Under the pieces are notes generated by a model. That model was not told the origin of the DNA and did not search any database. It worked only from the letters and a program-made list of their open reading frames with translations. Both the position numbers and the translations under genes were made by a program. A stretch of DNA of 64,000 nt from the NCBI RefSeq assembly GCF_011759505.1, contig NZ_JAAOYO010000004.1, forward strand, positions 310,001 through 374,000, read 5' to 3'. Below, piece by piece: positions 52,121 to 61,912 of the stretch (positions within the stretch are counted from its first letter, which is position 1; each line of letters opens with the position of its first letter). Origin of the DNA: Curtobacterium salicis (GTDB taxonomy: Bacteria; Actinomycetota; Actinomycetes; Actinomycetales; Microbacteriaceae).

Positions 52121-52762
52121 TCAGACCACGCGGACCCGGGCCAGCGACCCGTCGACGACCAGGTCACGGACGGTCGACGTCGGGTTCGCGATCTCGAAGC
52201 GGAGCGCACCGCCCGGCTGGTCGAACCACGGCCGGACGAAGCGGACCGTGACGAGGAACGGACGCTCGACGACGTACCGGTGGATCTCGGGGGAGGCGGC
52301 CGTGTGCGGCGGCAGCGAACGTGCCGGCAGCGGCGTCTCGATCGGGTGCAGCAGGTACCCGTCCGGTCCGCCGATGCGGTCCACGGGCACGCCGGCCGGG
52401 ATCTGGATCGTCAGGCTGGCGTCACCGGTCGCGGCGACCTGCTGCGCGAGCTGCGGGTACGTCGACGCAGACCGGTCCCGCATCTGGTCGAGGTCGGGCC
52501 GTCGGATCTCCCGCGCGTCCGGGAACGGTCGGTTCAGGAAGCGTCGGAGCATCTCGACCGCATCGGCTTCGTCGCGGGCGGTCGCCAGGCGGCGGGCGGT
52601 GCCGTAGTCGACGACCTCGAGCGCGAAGGAGCCGGCGTCGGCCGGGACGATGCGCAGTGCGCCCTCCACCGGCGGCTCGTGGAGCGTCTCACCGGGGAGC
52701 TGCACGTACCGGACCGTGTAGCCGAGCTGATCGAGGATGGGGCGGGTGTCCGCGAACGTCAT
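52121..52762 (-). CDS. TNT-domain (NAD glycohydrolase toxin-like) protein, degenerate
   Basis: A 213-residue cytosolic protein; no signal peptide is seen. The start at 52762 follows TAGGCT at 7 bases (leaderless). Residues about 110-213 resemble the tuberculosis necrotizing toxin domain: PVDRIGGPDGYLLHP, PARSLPPHT, EIHRYVVERP and PWFDQPGGALRFEI. Arg129, Tyr136, Arg148 and His161 fit the toxin's conserved positions. In the last motif, where the toxin has a GTQY-type Gln, this protein has Arg188. The N-terminal 100 residues form an unfamiliar alpha/beta domain. The protein may be inactive as a NADase. Confidence 0.6.
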   Translation of the reverse strand: MTFADTRPILDQLGYTVRYVQLPGETLHEPPVEGALRIVPADAGSFALEVVDYGTARRLATARDEADAVEMLRRFLNRPFPDAREIRRPDLDQMRDRSASTYPQLAQQVAATGDASLTIQIPAGVPVDRIGGPDGYLLHPIETPLPARSLPPHTAASPEIHRYVVERPFLVTVRFVRPWFDQPGGALRFEIANPTSTVRDLVVDGSLARVRVV

Positions 52763-52813
52763 GAGCGGGAGCCTAGCGCGCCCGCCCATGACGTTGCTGT
52801 CGGCATCGGCGTG

Positions 52814-53587
52814 CTACGCCCGGCCGCGCATGACGGCCTGCTTGACCTCGGAGATCGCCTTCGTCACCTGGATGCCACGGGGGCAGGCGTCGGTGCAGTT
52901 GAAGGTCGTGCGGCAGCGCCAGACGCCCTCCTTGTCGTTGAGGATGTCGAGACGCACATCGGCCGCGTCGTCGCGGGAGTCGAAGATGAAGCGGTGCGCG
53001 TTGACGATCGCGGCCGGGCCGAAGTACTGCCCGTCCGTCCAGAACACCGGGCACGACGAGGTGCACGCGGCGCAGAGGATGCACTTGGTGGTGTCGTCGA
53101 AGCGGGCGCGGTCGGCCACCGACTGGATGCGCTCCTTGCCCTTCTCCGGCGCCGACTTCGGCTGCAGGAACGGCTGGACCTCGCGGAACGACTTGAAGAA
53201 GGGCTCCATGTCGACGATGAGGTCCTTCTCGAGCGGCAGGCCCTTGATCGCCTCGACGTAGATCGGCTTCGAGATGTCGAGGTCCTTGATCAGCGTCTTG
53301 CATGCCAGGCGGTTGCGGCCGTTGATGCGCATGGCATCGGACCCGCAGACGCCGTGCGCGCAGGAGCGACGGAAGGTCAGCGACCCGTCCTGCTCCCACT
53401 TGATCTTGTGCAGCGCGTCGAGGATGCGGTCGGTCGGCAGCATCATGACGTCGAAGTCCTGCCAGCGCGGCTCGTCGTCCACGTCCGGGTCGAACCGGCG
53501 GACGATCACCGTGACGGAGAACGATCCGGGAGGGGCGTCCTGCACGGTGTCGGTGCGGGGCGCGTCGGAGACCAGGGTGTCGGTCAT
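52814..53587 (-). CDS. sdhB: Succinate dehydrogenase iron-sulfur subunit
   Basis: A 257-residue subunit of complex II. The start at MTDTLVSDAP is chosen, 1 base after the sdhA stop; the longer frame is not credible. Cys sets: RRSCAHGVCGSDAMRING...LACKTL for the 2Fe-2S cluster, CILCAACTSSCP and CTDACPRGI for the 4Fe-4S and 3Fe-4S clusters. It passes electrons from SdhA to the quinone site. Confidence 0.95.
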   Translation of the reverse strand: MTDTLVSDAPRTDTVQDAPPGSFSVTVIVRRFDPDVDDEPRWQDFDVMMLPTDRILDALHKIKWEQDGSLTFRRSCAHGVCGSDAMRINGRNRLACKTLIKDLDISKPIYVEAIKGLPLEKDLIVDMEPFFKSFREVQPFLQPKSAPEKGKERIQSVADRARFDDTTKCILCAACTSSCPVFWTDGQYFGPAAIVNAHRFIFDSRDDAADVRLDILNDKEGVWRCRTTFNCTDACPRGIQVTKAISEVKQAVMRGRA

Positions 53588-53588
53588 C

Positions 53589-55382
53589 TCAGTACTTCCT
53601 CTCCATCGGCTGGTACCGGGTGATGACGACCGGCTTCCAGTCGAGCGTGATGTGGTCGTCGGCGAGGGACGAGTGCGGGTCACCGGTCAGGTACGCCATG
53701 GTGTGCTGCATGTAGTTCTCGTCGTCGCGCTTCGGGTAGTCGTCCCGCATGTGGCCGCCGCGGGACTCCTTGCGGTTCCGCGCGGAGTAGACGACGACCT
53801 CGGCCAGGTCGAGCAGGAACCCGAGCTCGACCGCCTCGAGCAGGTCCGTGTTGAACCGCTTGCCCTTGTCCTGCACCGAGACCTGCATGAAGCGGTTGCG
53901 GAGCGTGTGGATCGTCTCGGTGACCCGGGCGAGGGACTCGTCCGTGCGGAACACCTGCGCGTTCTTGTCCATCTCCTCCTGCAGCTCCTTGCGGAGGACG
54001 GAGACGCGTTCGGTCCCGGTGGAGGCGCGGAGCTGCTCGAGCATGCCACGCACGTTCGCGGCGGGGTCCTCGGGCAGCGGCAGGAACTCGGCCGTCTGGA
54101 CGTACTCGGCGGCGTTGTTGCCCGACCGCTTGCCGAACACGTTGATGTCGAGCAGCGAGTTCGTGCCGAGGCGGTTCGAGCCGTGCACCGAGACGCAGGC
54201 GCACTCGCCGGCGGCGTAGAGGCCCGGGACGACGGTGTCGTTGTCGGAGAGGACCTCGGCCTTGACGTTCGTCGGGATGCCGCCCATGGCGTAGTGCGCG
54301 GTCGGCATCACCGGCACCGGCTCGACGACCGGGTCGACCCCGAGGTAGGTGCGGGCGAACTCGGTGATGTCCGGCAGCTTCGTCTCGAGCACCTCGGCAC
54401 CGAGGTGCGTGCAGTCGAGCAGCACGTAGTCCTTGTTCGGACCGGCACCGCGGCCCTCGGCCACCTCCTGCACCATGCAGCGCGCGACGATGTCACGCGG
54501 GGCGAGGTCCTTGATGGTCGGCGCGTAGCGCTCCATGAACCGCTCGCCCGAGGCGTTGCGGAGGATCGCGCCCTCACCGCGGGCACCCTCGGTCAGGAGG
54601 ATGCCGAGGCCCGCGAGTCCGGTCGGGTGGAACTGGAAGAACTCCATGTCCTCGAGCGGCAGGCCGGTGCGCCAGACGATGCCGACGCCGTCGCCGGTGA
54701 GGGTGTGGGCGTTCGAGGTGGTCTTGTACATCTTGCCGAAGCCACCGGTGGCGAAGACCATCGCCTTGGCGTGGAACACGTGCAGCTCGCCCGTGGAGAG
54801 CTCGAACGCGACGACGCCGGCCGGCTGCTTGCGGGTGACGCCGTCGTCGCCCACTACGTCGACCATGATGAGGTCGAGTGCGTAGAACTCGTTGAAGAAG
54901 TTCACGCCGAGCTTCACGCAGTTCTGGAACAGCGTCTGCAGGATCATGTGCCCGGTGCGGTCGGCTGCGTAGCAGGCACGGCGGACCGGGGCCTTGCCGT
55001 GGTCGCGGGTGTGGCCGCCGAAGCGACGCTGGTCGATCTTGCCCTCGGGCGTGCGGTTGAACGGCAGGCCCATGTTCTCGAGGTCGATGACCGCGTCGAT
55101 GGCCTCCTTCGCCAGGATCTCGGCGGCGTCCTGGTCGACCAGGTAGTCGCCGCCCTTGATGGTGTCGAAGGTGTGCCACTCCCACGAGTCCTCTTCGACG
55201 TTCGCGAGCGCTGCCGCCATGCCGCCCTGCGCCGCGCCGGTGTGGGACCGGGTCGGGTAGAGCTTCGAGATGACGGCGGTGTTCGCCTTCGGGCCGGCTT
55301 CGATGGCGGCCCGCATACCGGCGCCTCCTGCGCCGATGATGACGATGTCGAACTGGTGGTGGTGCACGGTGATGTCGGTCAC
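53589..55382 (-). CDS. sdhA: Succinate dehydrogenase flavoprotein subunit
   Basis: A 597-residue FAD-binding subunit. The Rossmann motif is [18 protein letters not shown], the flavinylation site [10 protein letters not shown], and substrate residues are in [15 protein letters not shown] and [12 protein letters not shown]. It oxidises succinate to fumarate. The GTG start is 70 bases after sdhD. It is followed by sdhB with one base between. Confidence 0.96.
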   Translation of the reverse strand: MTDITVHHHQFDIVIIGAGGAGMRAAIEAGPKANTAVISKLYPTRSHTGAAQGGMAAALANVEEDSWEWHTFDTIKGGDYLVDQDAAEILAKEAIDAVIDLENMGLPFNRTPEGKIDQRRFGGHTRDHGKAPVRRACYAADRTGHMILQTLFQNCVKLGVNFFNEFYALDLIMVDVVGDDGVTRKQPAGVVAFELSTGELHVFHAKAMVFATGGFGKMYKTTSNAHTLTGDGVGIVWRTGLPLEDMEFFQFHPTGLAGLGILLTEGARGEGAILRNASGERFMERYAPTIKDLAPRDIVARCMVQEVAEGRGAGPNKDYVLLDCTHLGAEVLETKLPDITEFARTYLGVDPVVEPVPVMPTAHYAMGGIPTNVKAEVLSDNDTVVPGLYAAGECACVSVHGSNRLGTNSLLDINVFGKRSGNNAAEYVQTAEFLPLPEDPAANVRGMLEQLRASTGTERVSVLRKELQEEMDKNAQVFRTDESLARVTETIHTLRNRFMQVSVQDKGKRFNTDLLEAVELGFLLDLAEVVVYSARNRKESRGGHMRDDYPKRDDENYMQHTMAYLTGDPHSSLADDHITLDWKPVVITRYQPMERKY

Positions 55383-55452
55383 AGGGGTCTTTCGATCAGG
55401 AGGCGGAGCGGGCGAGAGCGTGTGGTCGGCGTGCGGTGACGCCGACGTCGGG

Positions 55453-55899
55453 CTACTGCGCCGGGCAGAACGAGGGGAGGTCCGCGGCGGCAGCGCCGGC
55501 GGGGCACGGGTCGAACGTCCAGCACACGAGCGTGCCGAGGACGATCAGGAGCACGCAGGCGGCGAGCACGGCCACGAGCAGGGTCTTGCGGACCCCCGGC
55601 TTCGCGACGTAGTCGTTGATGATCGTGCGCATGCCGTTCGAGCCGTGGATCAGCGCGAGCCAGAGCATCAGCGTGTCCCAGATCTGCCAGAACGGGCTCG
55701 CCCACTTGCCGGCGACGAAGGCGAAGTCGATCTGCTTGACGCCCTCGCCGGCGACCATGTTGACGAACAGGTGCCCGAAGATGAGGACGACGAGCAGGAC
55801 GCCCGACGCGCGCATGTAGATCCAGCCCCACTTCTCCCAGTTGGTGGTGCGGCGGGCGGCGTCGGCGCTGCGGGGCGGTGCGATGGTCTCGGTGGTCAT
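55453..55899 (-). CDS. sdhD: Succinate dehydrogenase membrane anchor subunit
   Basis: A 148-residue, three-helix membrane subunit (about 27-50, 69-92, 103-125). [20 protein letters not shown] holds the heme/quinone His-Gly-x-x-G-R pattern. The C-terminus has an odd Cys-containing tail ([20 protein letters not shown]). It anchors the SdhAB head and carries the quinone site with SdhC. Confidence 0.9.
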   Translation of the reverse strand: MTTETIAPPRSADAARRTTNWEKWGWIYMRASGVLLVVLIFGHLFVNMVAGEGVKQIDFAFVAGKWASPFWQIWDTLMLWLALIHGSNGMRTIINDYVAKPGVRKTLLVAVLAACVLLIVLGTLVCWTFDPCPAGAAAADLPSFCPAQ

Positions 55900-55912
55900 G
55901 ACGGCCCTCGGT

Positions 55913-56374
55913 TCAGTTGAAGTCGGCGACGAGGTTCATGAGCTGGCGCGGCAGGAAGCCCGCGATCGCCACCGCCCAGAGCACGAGGACGACCCAGAAC
56001 ATGGCCCGCTGGTACTTCGGGCCCTTCGACCAGAAGTCGATGAGGATGATCCGCAGCCCGTTGAAGGCGTGGAACACGATGGCGGCCACGAGGGCGATCT
56101 CACCGAGGTTCATCAGTGGCGTCTTGTACGTGCCGATGACCGCGTTGTAGGCCTCGGGCGAGAGCCGCACCAGTGCCGTGTCGAGGATGTGCACGAGCAG
56201 GAAGAAGTAGATCGCCACGCCGGTGATCCGGTGCAGCACCCACGACCACATCCCGACGGAGCCGCGGTACAGCGTGCCCTGCGGGGCGCGCGTCCGAGGT
56301 GCGTCGATCGACGTACCGTCGATGGTCACCTGCGGGGTGGCTGTCGCCGTCCCGCCTGCGGTCTGCTCGGCCAT
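55913..56374 (-). CDS. sdhC: Succinate dehydrogenase cytochrome b subunit
   Basis: A 153-residue, three-helix membrane protein. RITGVAIYFFLLVHILDTAL has the conserved His pattern for heme b, and VFHAFNGLRIILIDF is the third-helix motif. The first 35 residues are a soluble, Thr-rich tail. GGAAGG lies upstream of the ATG. A TAGGAT at 56447-56452 may be the operon's -10. It is first gene of sdhCDAB. Confidence 0.92.
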   Translation of the reverse strand: MAEQTAGGTATATPQVTIDGTSIDAPRTRAPQGTLYRGSVGMWSWVLHRITGVAIYFFLLVHILDTALVRLSPEAYNAVIGTYKTPLMNLGEIALVAAIVFHAFNGLRIILIDFWSKGPKYQRAMFWVVLVLWAVAIAGFLPRQLMNLVADFN

Positions 56375-56446
56375 GAGCTCGCCTTCCCGTAGGGCCGGCG
56401 CACCGATCGGCGCGCCGTTGCCGTCGTGTTCGTGTGGAACGACACC

Positions 56447-56452
56447 ATCCTA
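56447..56452 (-). promoter_or_regulatory. Candidate -10 of the sdhCDAB operon
   Basis: TAGGAT on the minus strand, about 73 bases before the sdhC start. No convincing -35 is found at 16-18 bases. It overlaps the stop of the glycosyltransferase gene. Confidence 0.3.
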
Positions 56453-57691
56453 CGTCCGAGCACCGACCTTCTCGTGCCACCCGGCGCGGGCGGTGCGGGT
56501 CGCGGCTGGCGGCGCGCCGATCGTCCGTGCGGTCTCGTGGTGCGCGAGCAGTTCGTCTCCGACGGACTCCCACGTCGTGCCCTCCACCCGGAGCCGTCCG
56601 GCCGAGCCCATCCGCTCGGCGAGGCCACGGTCCGCGTGCAGCCGGGCCACCGCCGACCGGAGGGCCAGGGGTGCGTCCGGGTCGTAGAGCTCGCCGTCGA
56701 GGCCCGGAGCGACCAGGTCGAGCGGGCCTCCGGAGGCCGGAGCCACCACCGGGAGGCCGGCCGCGTGCGCCTCCTGCAGGGTCTGACCGAAGGTCTCCGC
56801 GGCACCCGTGTGCACGAAGACGTCGAGCATCGCGTACGCGTCCGCCAGCGCGTCACCGCGGAGTGGTCCGGTGAAGGTCACGTCCAGGTGGCGCAGGCGC
56901 CGCTCGAGGAGCGCCCGGGAGGGACCCCCTCCGGCGACCACGACCCGGATGCCCGGCATGCCGCCGAGCTCCGCGAGCCGTTCGACCTCCTTCTCCGGTG
57001 CCAGCCGGCCGACGTACCCGACGATGGTCTCGCCGCGCGGGGCGGTCCGTCGGCGCAGGGCCCGGACGTGGGCGGAGGACCGGCGGTCCGGGTGGAAGAG
57101 GGTCGTGTCGACACCACGACCCCATCGGGCCACCCGTGGGACGCCCTCCTCGGCGAGCATCGCGGCCGTCGCGGACGACGGTGCCAGCGTCAGCGACGCT
57201 CCGGCGTGGATGCGCCCGAGGACCCGGCGGACGAGCGGAGCCGCCGCGGACAGGCCGTTCCGTCGTGCGAACCCGGCCACGTCGGTCTGGAAGACGGCGA
57301 CGGAGGGGATGCCGAGCCTCCCGGCCGCCGTGATCGCGCGCCCACCCAGCAGGAACGGACTGGCGGCGTGCAGCACGTCGGCGCCGGAGGCGGCGAGGAT
57401 CGTGTCGAGCACCGGGTGGGGGAGTGCGACCGGGAACTGCCGGTAGGCGACCGCCGGGATCCGGTGCACGTCGAACCCGAGGTACCGCTCCTGCTCGGAC
57501 CGTGACCGCCAGGCCGCGAGACCCGGCGTGTCCGGGGCGATGACGACCGCGCGGTGGCCGCGACGTCGCAGGTGTTCGAGCACCGCGATGACGCTCGTGG
57601 TGACGCCGTTGAGGGTGGGCAGGAAGCTCTCGGTCACGACGGCGACGGTCCTGGGGGACCCGGCGCCTCGCTCCACGCTGCGTGCGTTCAT
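56450..57691 (-). CDS. GT4-family glycosyltransferase (mannosyltransferase-like)
   Basis: A 413-residue cytosolic or membrane-associated GT-B enzyme. The start at MNARSVERGAG (57691) or 57703 is uncertain; neither has a clear ribosome site. VTESFLPTLNGVTTSVIAVL is typical of PimB/MgtA-like enzymes, followed by VGYVGRLAPEKEVERLAEL and the EX7E-type motif TGAAETFGQTLQEAHAAGLP. It probably adds a sugar from GDP-mannose or UDP-glucose to a lipid or glycan. The next gene, divergent, makes GDP-mannose. Confidence 0.85.
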   Translation of the reverse strand: MNARSVERGAGSPRTVAVVTESFLPTLNGVTTSVIAVLEHLRRRGHRAVVIAPDTPGLAAWRSRSEQERYLGFDVHRIPAVAYRQFPVALPHPVLDTILAASGADVLHAASPFLLGGRAITAAGRLGIPSVAVFQTDVAGFARRNGLSAAAPLVRRVLGRIHAGASLTLAPSSATAAMLAEEGVPRVARWGRGVDTTLFHPDRRSSAHVRALRRRTAPRGETIVGYVGRLAPEKEVERLAELGGMPGIRVVVAGGGPSRALLERRLRHLDVTFTGPLRGDALADAYAMLDVFVHTGAAETFGQTLQEAHAAGLPVVAPASGGPLDLVAPGLDGELYDPDAPLALRSAVARLHADRGLAERMGSAGRLRVEGTTWESVGDELLAHHETARTIGAPPAATRTARAGWHEKVGART

Positions 57692-57851
57692 GGCACGGCC
57701 CATGCTCAGGCCGGCTCGTGACCGACCGGGGGGAAGGACGTGAACGCGGCGCGCGCGGGGGGTGAACAGACCGTGCGCGGCCCCTGTGCACGTCCACGAC
57801 ACGTCCAGGTGGTGTGCAGCTGGTGCACCGGGCCGCCGGTACGGTGGGCGC

Positions 57852-58967
57852 GTGACGGACGCACTCGACGACTTCTACGCGATCATCCCCGCCGGCGGCA
57901 TCGGATCGCGCCTGTGGCCGCTGTCCCGCGCCGACGCCCCCAAGTTCCTGCACGACCTGACCGGGTCCGGCTCGTCGCTGCTCCGGCAGACGTGGGACCG
58001 TCTCGAGCCGCTGGCCGGACCGGACCGCATCATGGTCGTCACCGGTCGCGCGCACCGCGTCGCCGTCGAGTCGCAGCTGCCCGGCGTCGCAGACCACAAC
58101 ATCGTGCTCGAGAGCGAGCCCAAGGACTCGACCGCGGCGATCGGCCTCGCGGCCGCGATCCTGCACCGTCGCGAGCCCGACGTCGTGATCGGCTCGTTCG
58201 CCGCCGACCACGTGATCGGGGACGCCCGCGGCTTCCGCCGGTCCGTCCGCGAAGCCGTCGCCGCCGCCCGGGCCGGGTACATCACGACGATCGGCATCAC
58301 GCCCTCCGAGCCGGCGATCGGCTTCGGGTACATCCACGCCGCCGACGAGTCGCTCGGTGCCGAGGGCGCCACCACCGCGCATGCCGTCCGCTCCTTCGTC
58401 GAGAAGCCCGACCTCAAGACGGCGAAGAAGTACGTCGCCAACGGGTCGTACCTCTGGAACGCGGGCATGTTCATCAGTCGGGCCGACGTGCTCCTCGCGG
58501 AGATCGGCCGCACCGAGCCCGAGCTGCTCGCCGGCATCGAGGAGCTCGCCGCCGCCTGGGACACATCGGCACGCGGGGCCGTCGTCGACCGCATCTGGCC
58601 GACGCTGAAGAAGATCGCGATCGACTACACCGTCGCCGAACCGGCAGCGGCCGCGGGCCGGATGGCGGTCGTGCCGGGCGACTTCGACTGGGACGACGTG
58701 GGCGACTTCGCCTCGCTCGCGAAGCTGCAGTCCGGCGGCCGGAAGAACAACCTCGCCGTGCTCGGCGACAACGCCCGCATCCTGGCCGATTCGGCGAGCG
58801 GCATCGTCGTGTCGCAGAGCAACCGGCTCATCTCGCTCATCGGGGTCGAGGACATCGTCGTCGTCGACACCCCGGACGCGTTGCTCGTCACGACCAGTGC
58901 GAACGCGCAGCGGGTCAAGGGCGTGGTGGACGCGCTGAAGGTCAGCGGGCGCGACGACGTGCTCTGA
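57852..58967 (+). CDS. manC: Mannose-1-phosphate guanylyltransferase
   Basis: A 371-residue nucleotidyltransferase that makes GDP-mannose. Motifs: IIPAGGIGSRLWPLSRADAPK (GTP-binding signature), ESEPKDSTAAIGLAAAI, FVEKPDLKTAKKY, SYLWNAGMFI and GDFDWDDVGDF. The GTG start at 57852 stands 6 bases after TACGGT with no ribosome site (leaderless). It lacks the C-terminal isomerase domain of bifunctional ManC. Confidence 0.92.
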   Translation: MTDALDDFYAIIPAGGIGSRLWPLSRADAPKFLHDLTGSGSSLLRQTWDRLEPLAGPDRIMVVTGRAHRVAVESQLPGVADHNIVLESEPKDSTAAIGLAAAILHRREPDVVIGSFAADHVIGDARGFRRSVREAVAAARAGYITTIGITPSEPAIGFGYIHAADESLGAEGATTAHAVRSFVEKPDLKTAKKYVANGSYLWNAGMFISRADVLLAEIGRTEPELLAGIEELAAAWDTSARGAVVDRIWPTLKKIAIDYTVAEPAAAAGRMAVVPGDFDWDDVGDFASLAKLQSGGRKNNLAVLGDNARILADSASGIVVSQSNRLISLIGVEDIVVVDTPDALLVTTSANAQRVKGVVDALKVSGRDDVL

Positions 58968-59224
58968 GGAGCGAGGTGCGGCGAACCTGCACGATCCTCC
59001 AGGCCGGAGCGCGGCTGTAGCGCTCCATCACAAAACCCCGCGAACTGGGGCCACGCCGGGGTCGGTGCGTTTCCGGCGCGTTTCGGCGCGGTCGCGATCG
59101 CGTAACCGATGCCGGAGGGCCTCCGGACGGGTCCTGTACCGCCCGGCCGGTCGTGTACTGTCCTCACGATCGCCCGGTGCGCAGTGACTCCGGGCCGACT
59201 CCCGATCTCCCCGGAGGAACCCCC

Positions 59225-60298
59225 GTGTCATCTCGTACCCGCCGCGTCGCCATGAGCGGCCTCGCGCTCGTCGGCACCGTCGCCGTGCTCGCCGGCTGCG
59301 CATCCGCACCGTCCGACTCGACCTCGTCCAAGAAGTCCGACTTCCTGCCCTGCATGGTCTCCGACGCCGGTGGCTTCGACGACAAGTCGTTCAACCAGCT
59401 CGGCTTCGAGGGTCTGAAGGACGCCTCGGCCGACATCGGCGCGGAGCCGAAGACGGCCGAGTCCAAGGACGCCACCGTCTACGACTCGAACATCCAGCAG
59501 CTCGTCAACCAGAACTGCAACCTCATCGTCACGGTCGGGTTCAACCTCGCCGCCTCGACGAAGAAGCAGGCCGCGGCGAACCCCGACACCGACTTCGCGA
59601 TCATCGACGACAACTCGATCAACGCGAAGAACGTCAAGCCGATCACGTTCGACACCTCGCAGGCGGCGTTCCTCGCCGGCTACGCGGCCGCGTCCTACTC
59701 GAAGTCCGGCACCGTCGGCACCTTCGGCGGCATGCAGATCCCGACCGTCACCATCTTCATGGACGGCTTCGCGGACGGCGTCGAGTACTACAACGAGCAG
59801 AAGAAGAAGGACGTCAAGGTCGTCGGCTGGGACGTCAAGAGCCAGAAGGGCTCCTTCACCGGCGGTTTCGAGGCCGGCACCCAGGCGAAGTCGGTCGCGC
59901 AGTCGCTGCTCGACCAGGACGCCGACGTGATCCTGCCCGTCGGTGGCCCGATCTACCAGTCGGCCGCCGAGGCCATCAAGGACGCCGACAACGGCTCCGT
60001 CCTCATCGGCGCGGACAGCGACCTCTACGAGGCCGACCCCCGCTACAAGGACATCGCCTTCACCTCGATCGAGAAGGGCATGAAGCCCGCGACGAAGGAC
60101 GTCGTCGAGCAGGCCGCCAAGGGCGACTTCTCGAAGACCCCGTACGTCGGCACGCTGGAGAACGACGGCGTCGGGATCGCGCCGTTCCACGACTACGAGT
60201 CCAAGGTCGACTCGGGTCTGCAGGGTGAGCTCGACAAGATCAAGGCCGGCATCATCGACGGCTCGGTCAAGGTCGACACCGAGGCATCCGTCAAGTAG
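59225..60298 (+). CDS. BMP-family nucleoside-binding lipoprotein
   Basis: A 357-residue substrate-binding lipoprotein of an ABC importer. The start is GTG 59225 with CGGAGGA ribosome site. The signal peptide ends in a lipobox VLAGC (Cys about 27). SDAGGFDDKSFNQLGFEGLK is the PnrA/BmpA motif; GWDVKSQKGSFTGGFEAGTQ and PVGGPIYQSAAEAI line the ligand cleft. It probably binds purine nucleosides outside the membrane. The 257-base gap upstream shows no sure promoter. A terminator at 60305 separates it from the ATPase. Confidence 0.92.
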   Translation: MSSRTRRVAMSGLALVGTVAVLAGCASAPSDSTSSKKSDFLPCMVSDAGGFDDKSFNQLGFEGLKDASADIGAEPKTAESKDATVYDSNIQQLVNQNCNLIVTVGFNLAASTKKQAAANPDTDFAIIDDNSINAKNVKPITFDTSQAAFLAGYAAASYSKSGTVGTFGGMQIPTVTIFMDGFADGVEYYNEQKKKDVKVVGWDVKSQKGSFTGGFEAGTQAKSVAQSLLDQDADVILPVGGPIYQSAAEAIKDADNGSVLIGADSDLYEADPRYKDIAFTSIEKGMKPATKDVVEQAAKGDFSKTPYVGTLENDGVGIAPFHDYESKVDSGLQGELDKIKAGIIDGSVKVDTEASVK

Positions 60299-60304
60299 TC
60301 CGAC

Positions 60305-60340
60305 GAACGCGGGCGGGGGAGCACTCCTCCGCCCGCGTTC
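60305..60340 (+). terminator. Terminator/attenuator between lipoprotein and ATPase genes
   Basis: A perfect 12-bp stem (GAACGCGGGCGG/CCGCCCGCGTTC) with a 12-base loop, 6 bases after the lipoprotein stop. It would keep the binding protein in excess over the transporter. Confidence 0.8.
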
Positions 60341-60391
60341 TCGCGCGCACGGGGACCGTTGCGCGCCCGAGACAGAAATAGACTCACCGAC

Positions 60392-61912
60392 ATGAAGCTC
60401 GAACTCCGCGGCATCACGAAGCGGTTCGGCAGCCTGGTCGCCAACGACCACATCTCGATCACCGTCGAACCGGGCGAGGTGCACTGTCTCCTCGGCGAGA
60501 ACGGTGCGGGCAAGTCGACCCTGATGAACGTCCTCTACGGCATGTACCAGGCCGACGAGGGCGAGATCCTGCTCGACGACGTCGTCCAGCACTTCGACGG
60601 CCCGGGCGACGCCATGCGCTCCGGCATCGGCATGGTGCACCAGCACTTCATGCTCGTCCCCGTCTTCACCGTGGCCGAGAACGTCATGCTCGGGCAGGAG
60701 GAGACCGCGTTCGGCGGCCGCCTCGACCTCGCCGGCGCCCGTAAGCGCGTCCGCGAGATCTCCGAGCGCTTCGGGTTCGACGTGGACCCCGACGCCCGGG
60801 TCGAGGACCTGCCGGTCGGCGTGCAGCAGCGCGTCGAGATCATCAAGGCGCTGTCCCGCGACGCCTCCGTGCTGGTGTTCGACGAGCCGACGGCCGTGCT
60901 CACCCCGCAGGAGACCGACGAGCTGATGGGCATCATGCGCCAGCTCCGCGAAGCGGGCACCGCCATCGTCTTCATCACCCACAAGCTCCGCGAGGTGCGC
61001 GAGGTCGCCGACCGCATCACCGTGATCCGGCTCGGCACGGTCGTCGGCGAAGCGTCGCCCACCGCGTCGAACAGCGAGCTCGCGGCACTGATGGTCGGTC
61101 GCAGCGTCGAACTCGTCGTCGACAAGGCCCCCGCCACCCCGGGCGAAGCAGCCCTGGTCGTCGAGGGCCTCACCGTCACCGACCCCGCCGGCCTCGTGCT
61201 GGTCGACGACGTCTCGTTCACCGTCCGTCGGGGCGAGGTGCTGGCCATCGCGGGCGTGCAGGGCAACGGCCAGACCGAACTCACCGAGGCGATCATGGGT
61301 CTCGAGCCGGTGCGCTCGGGGCGCATCACCCTCGACGGCCGTGAGGTCACCGGGCGCAGCGTCAAGCAGATCCTGGACGCCGGCGTCGGGTTCGTCCCCG
61401 AGGACCGCAAGGAAGACGGCCTGGTCGGTGAGTTCACGATCGCCGAGAACCTCATGCTCGACCGCGCCGACGCCGCCGAGTTCGTCCGCGCCGGCACCAT
61501 CCGGGCCGCCGAGCGGGACGCCTTCGCCGACGAGAAGATCGCCGAGTTCGACATCCGGACGCCCGGCCGCACCACGGCCGCCGGTCGGCTCTCCGGCGGC
61601 AACCAGCAGAAGATCGTCCTGGCCCGCGAGCTCAGCCGCCCGCTGCGGCTCTTCGTCGCCGCGCAGCCCACGCGCGGCATCGACGTCGGCTCGATCGAGT
61701 TCGTCCACAAGCGCATCGTCGAGACCCGCGACAGCGGCGTCCCGGTGATCGTCGTCTCCACCGAGCTCGACGAAGTCGTCGCGCTCGCCGACCGGATCGC
61801 CGTGATGTACCGCGGCGCCATCGTCGGCATCGTCCCCGCGTCCACACCCCGGGACGTCCTCGGACTCATGATGGCGGGCGAACTGCCCGCAGGAACGGAG
61901 CTCGCCGCGTGA
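60392..61912 (+). CDS. Nucleoside ABC transporter ATP-binding protein (two NBDs)
   Basis: A 506-residue ATPase starting MKLELRGITKRFG, with TAGACT 7 bases before the ATG. The first NBD has Walker A GENGAGKST, a divergent signature VGVQQRVEI and Walker B LVFDEPTAVL. The second NBD has a degenerate Walker A (GVQGNGQTE), signature LSGGNQQKIVLA and AAQPTRGIDVG as Walker B. This double structure with one degenerate site is standard for the RbsA/NupO/YufO type. Confidence 0.92.
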   Translation: MKLELRGITKRFGSLVANDHISITVEPGEVHCLLGENGAGKSTLMNVLYGMYQADEGEILLDDVVQHFDGPGDAMRSGIGMVHQHFMLVPVFTVAENVMLGQEETAFGGRLDLAGARKRVREISERFGFDVDPDARVEDLPVGVQQRVEIIKALSRDASVLVFDEPTAVLTPQETDELMGIMRQLREAGTAIVFITHKLREVREVADRITVIRLGTVVGEASPTASNSELAALMVGRSVELVVDKAPATPGEAALVVEGLTVTDPAGLVLVDDVSFTVRRGEVLAIAGVQGNGQTELTEAIMGLEPVRSGRITLDGREVTGRSVKQILDAGVGFVPEDRKEDGLVGEFTIAENLMLDRADAAEFVRAGTIRAAERDAFADEKIAEFDIRTPGRTTAAGRLSGGNQQKIVLARELSRPLRLFVAAQPTRGIDVGSIEFVHKRIVETRDSGVPVIVVSTELDEVVALADRIAVMYRGAIVGIVPASTPRDVLGLMMAGELPAGTELAA

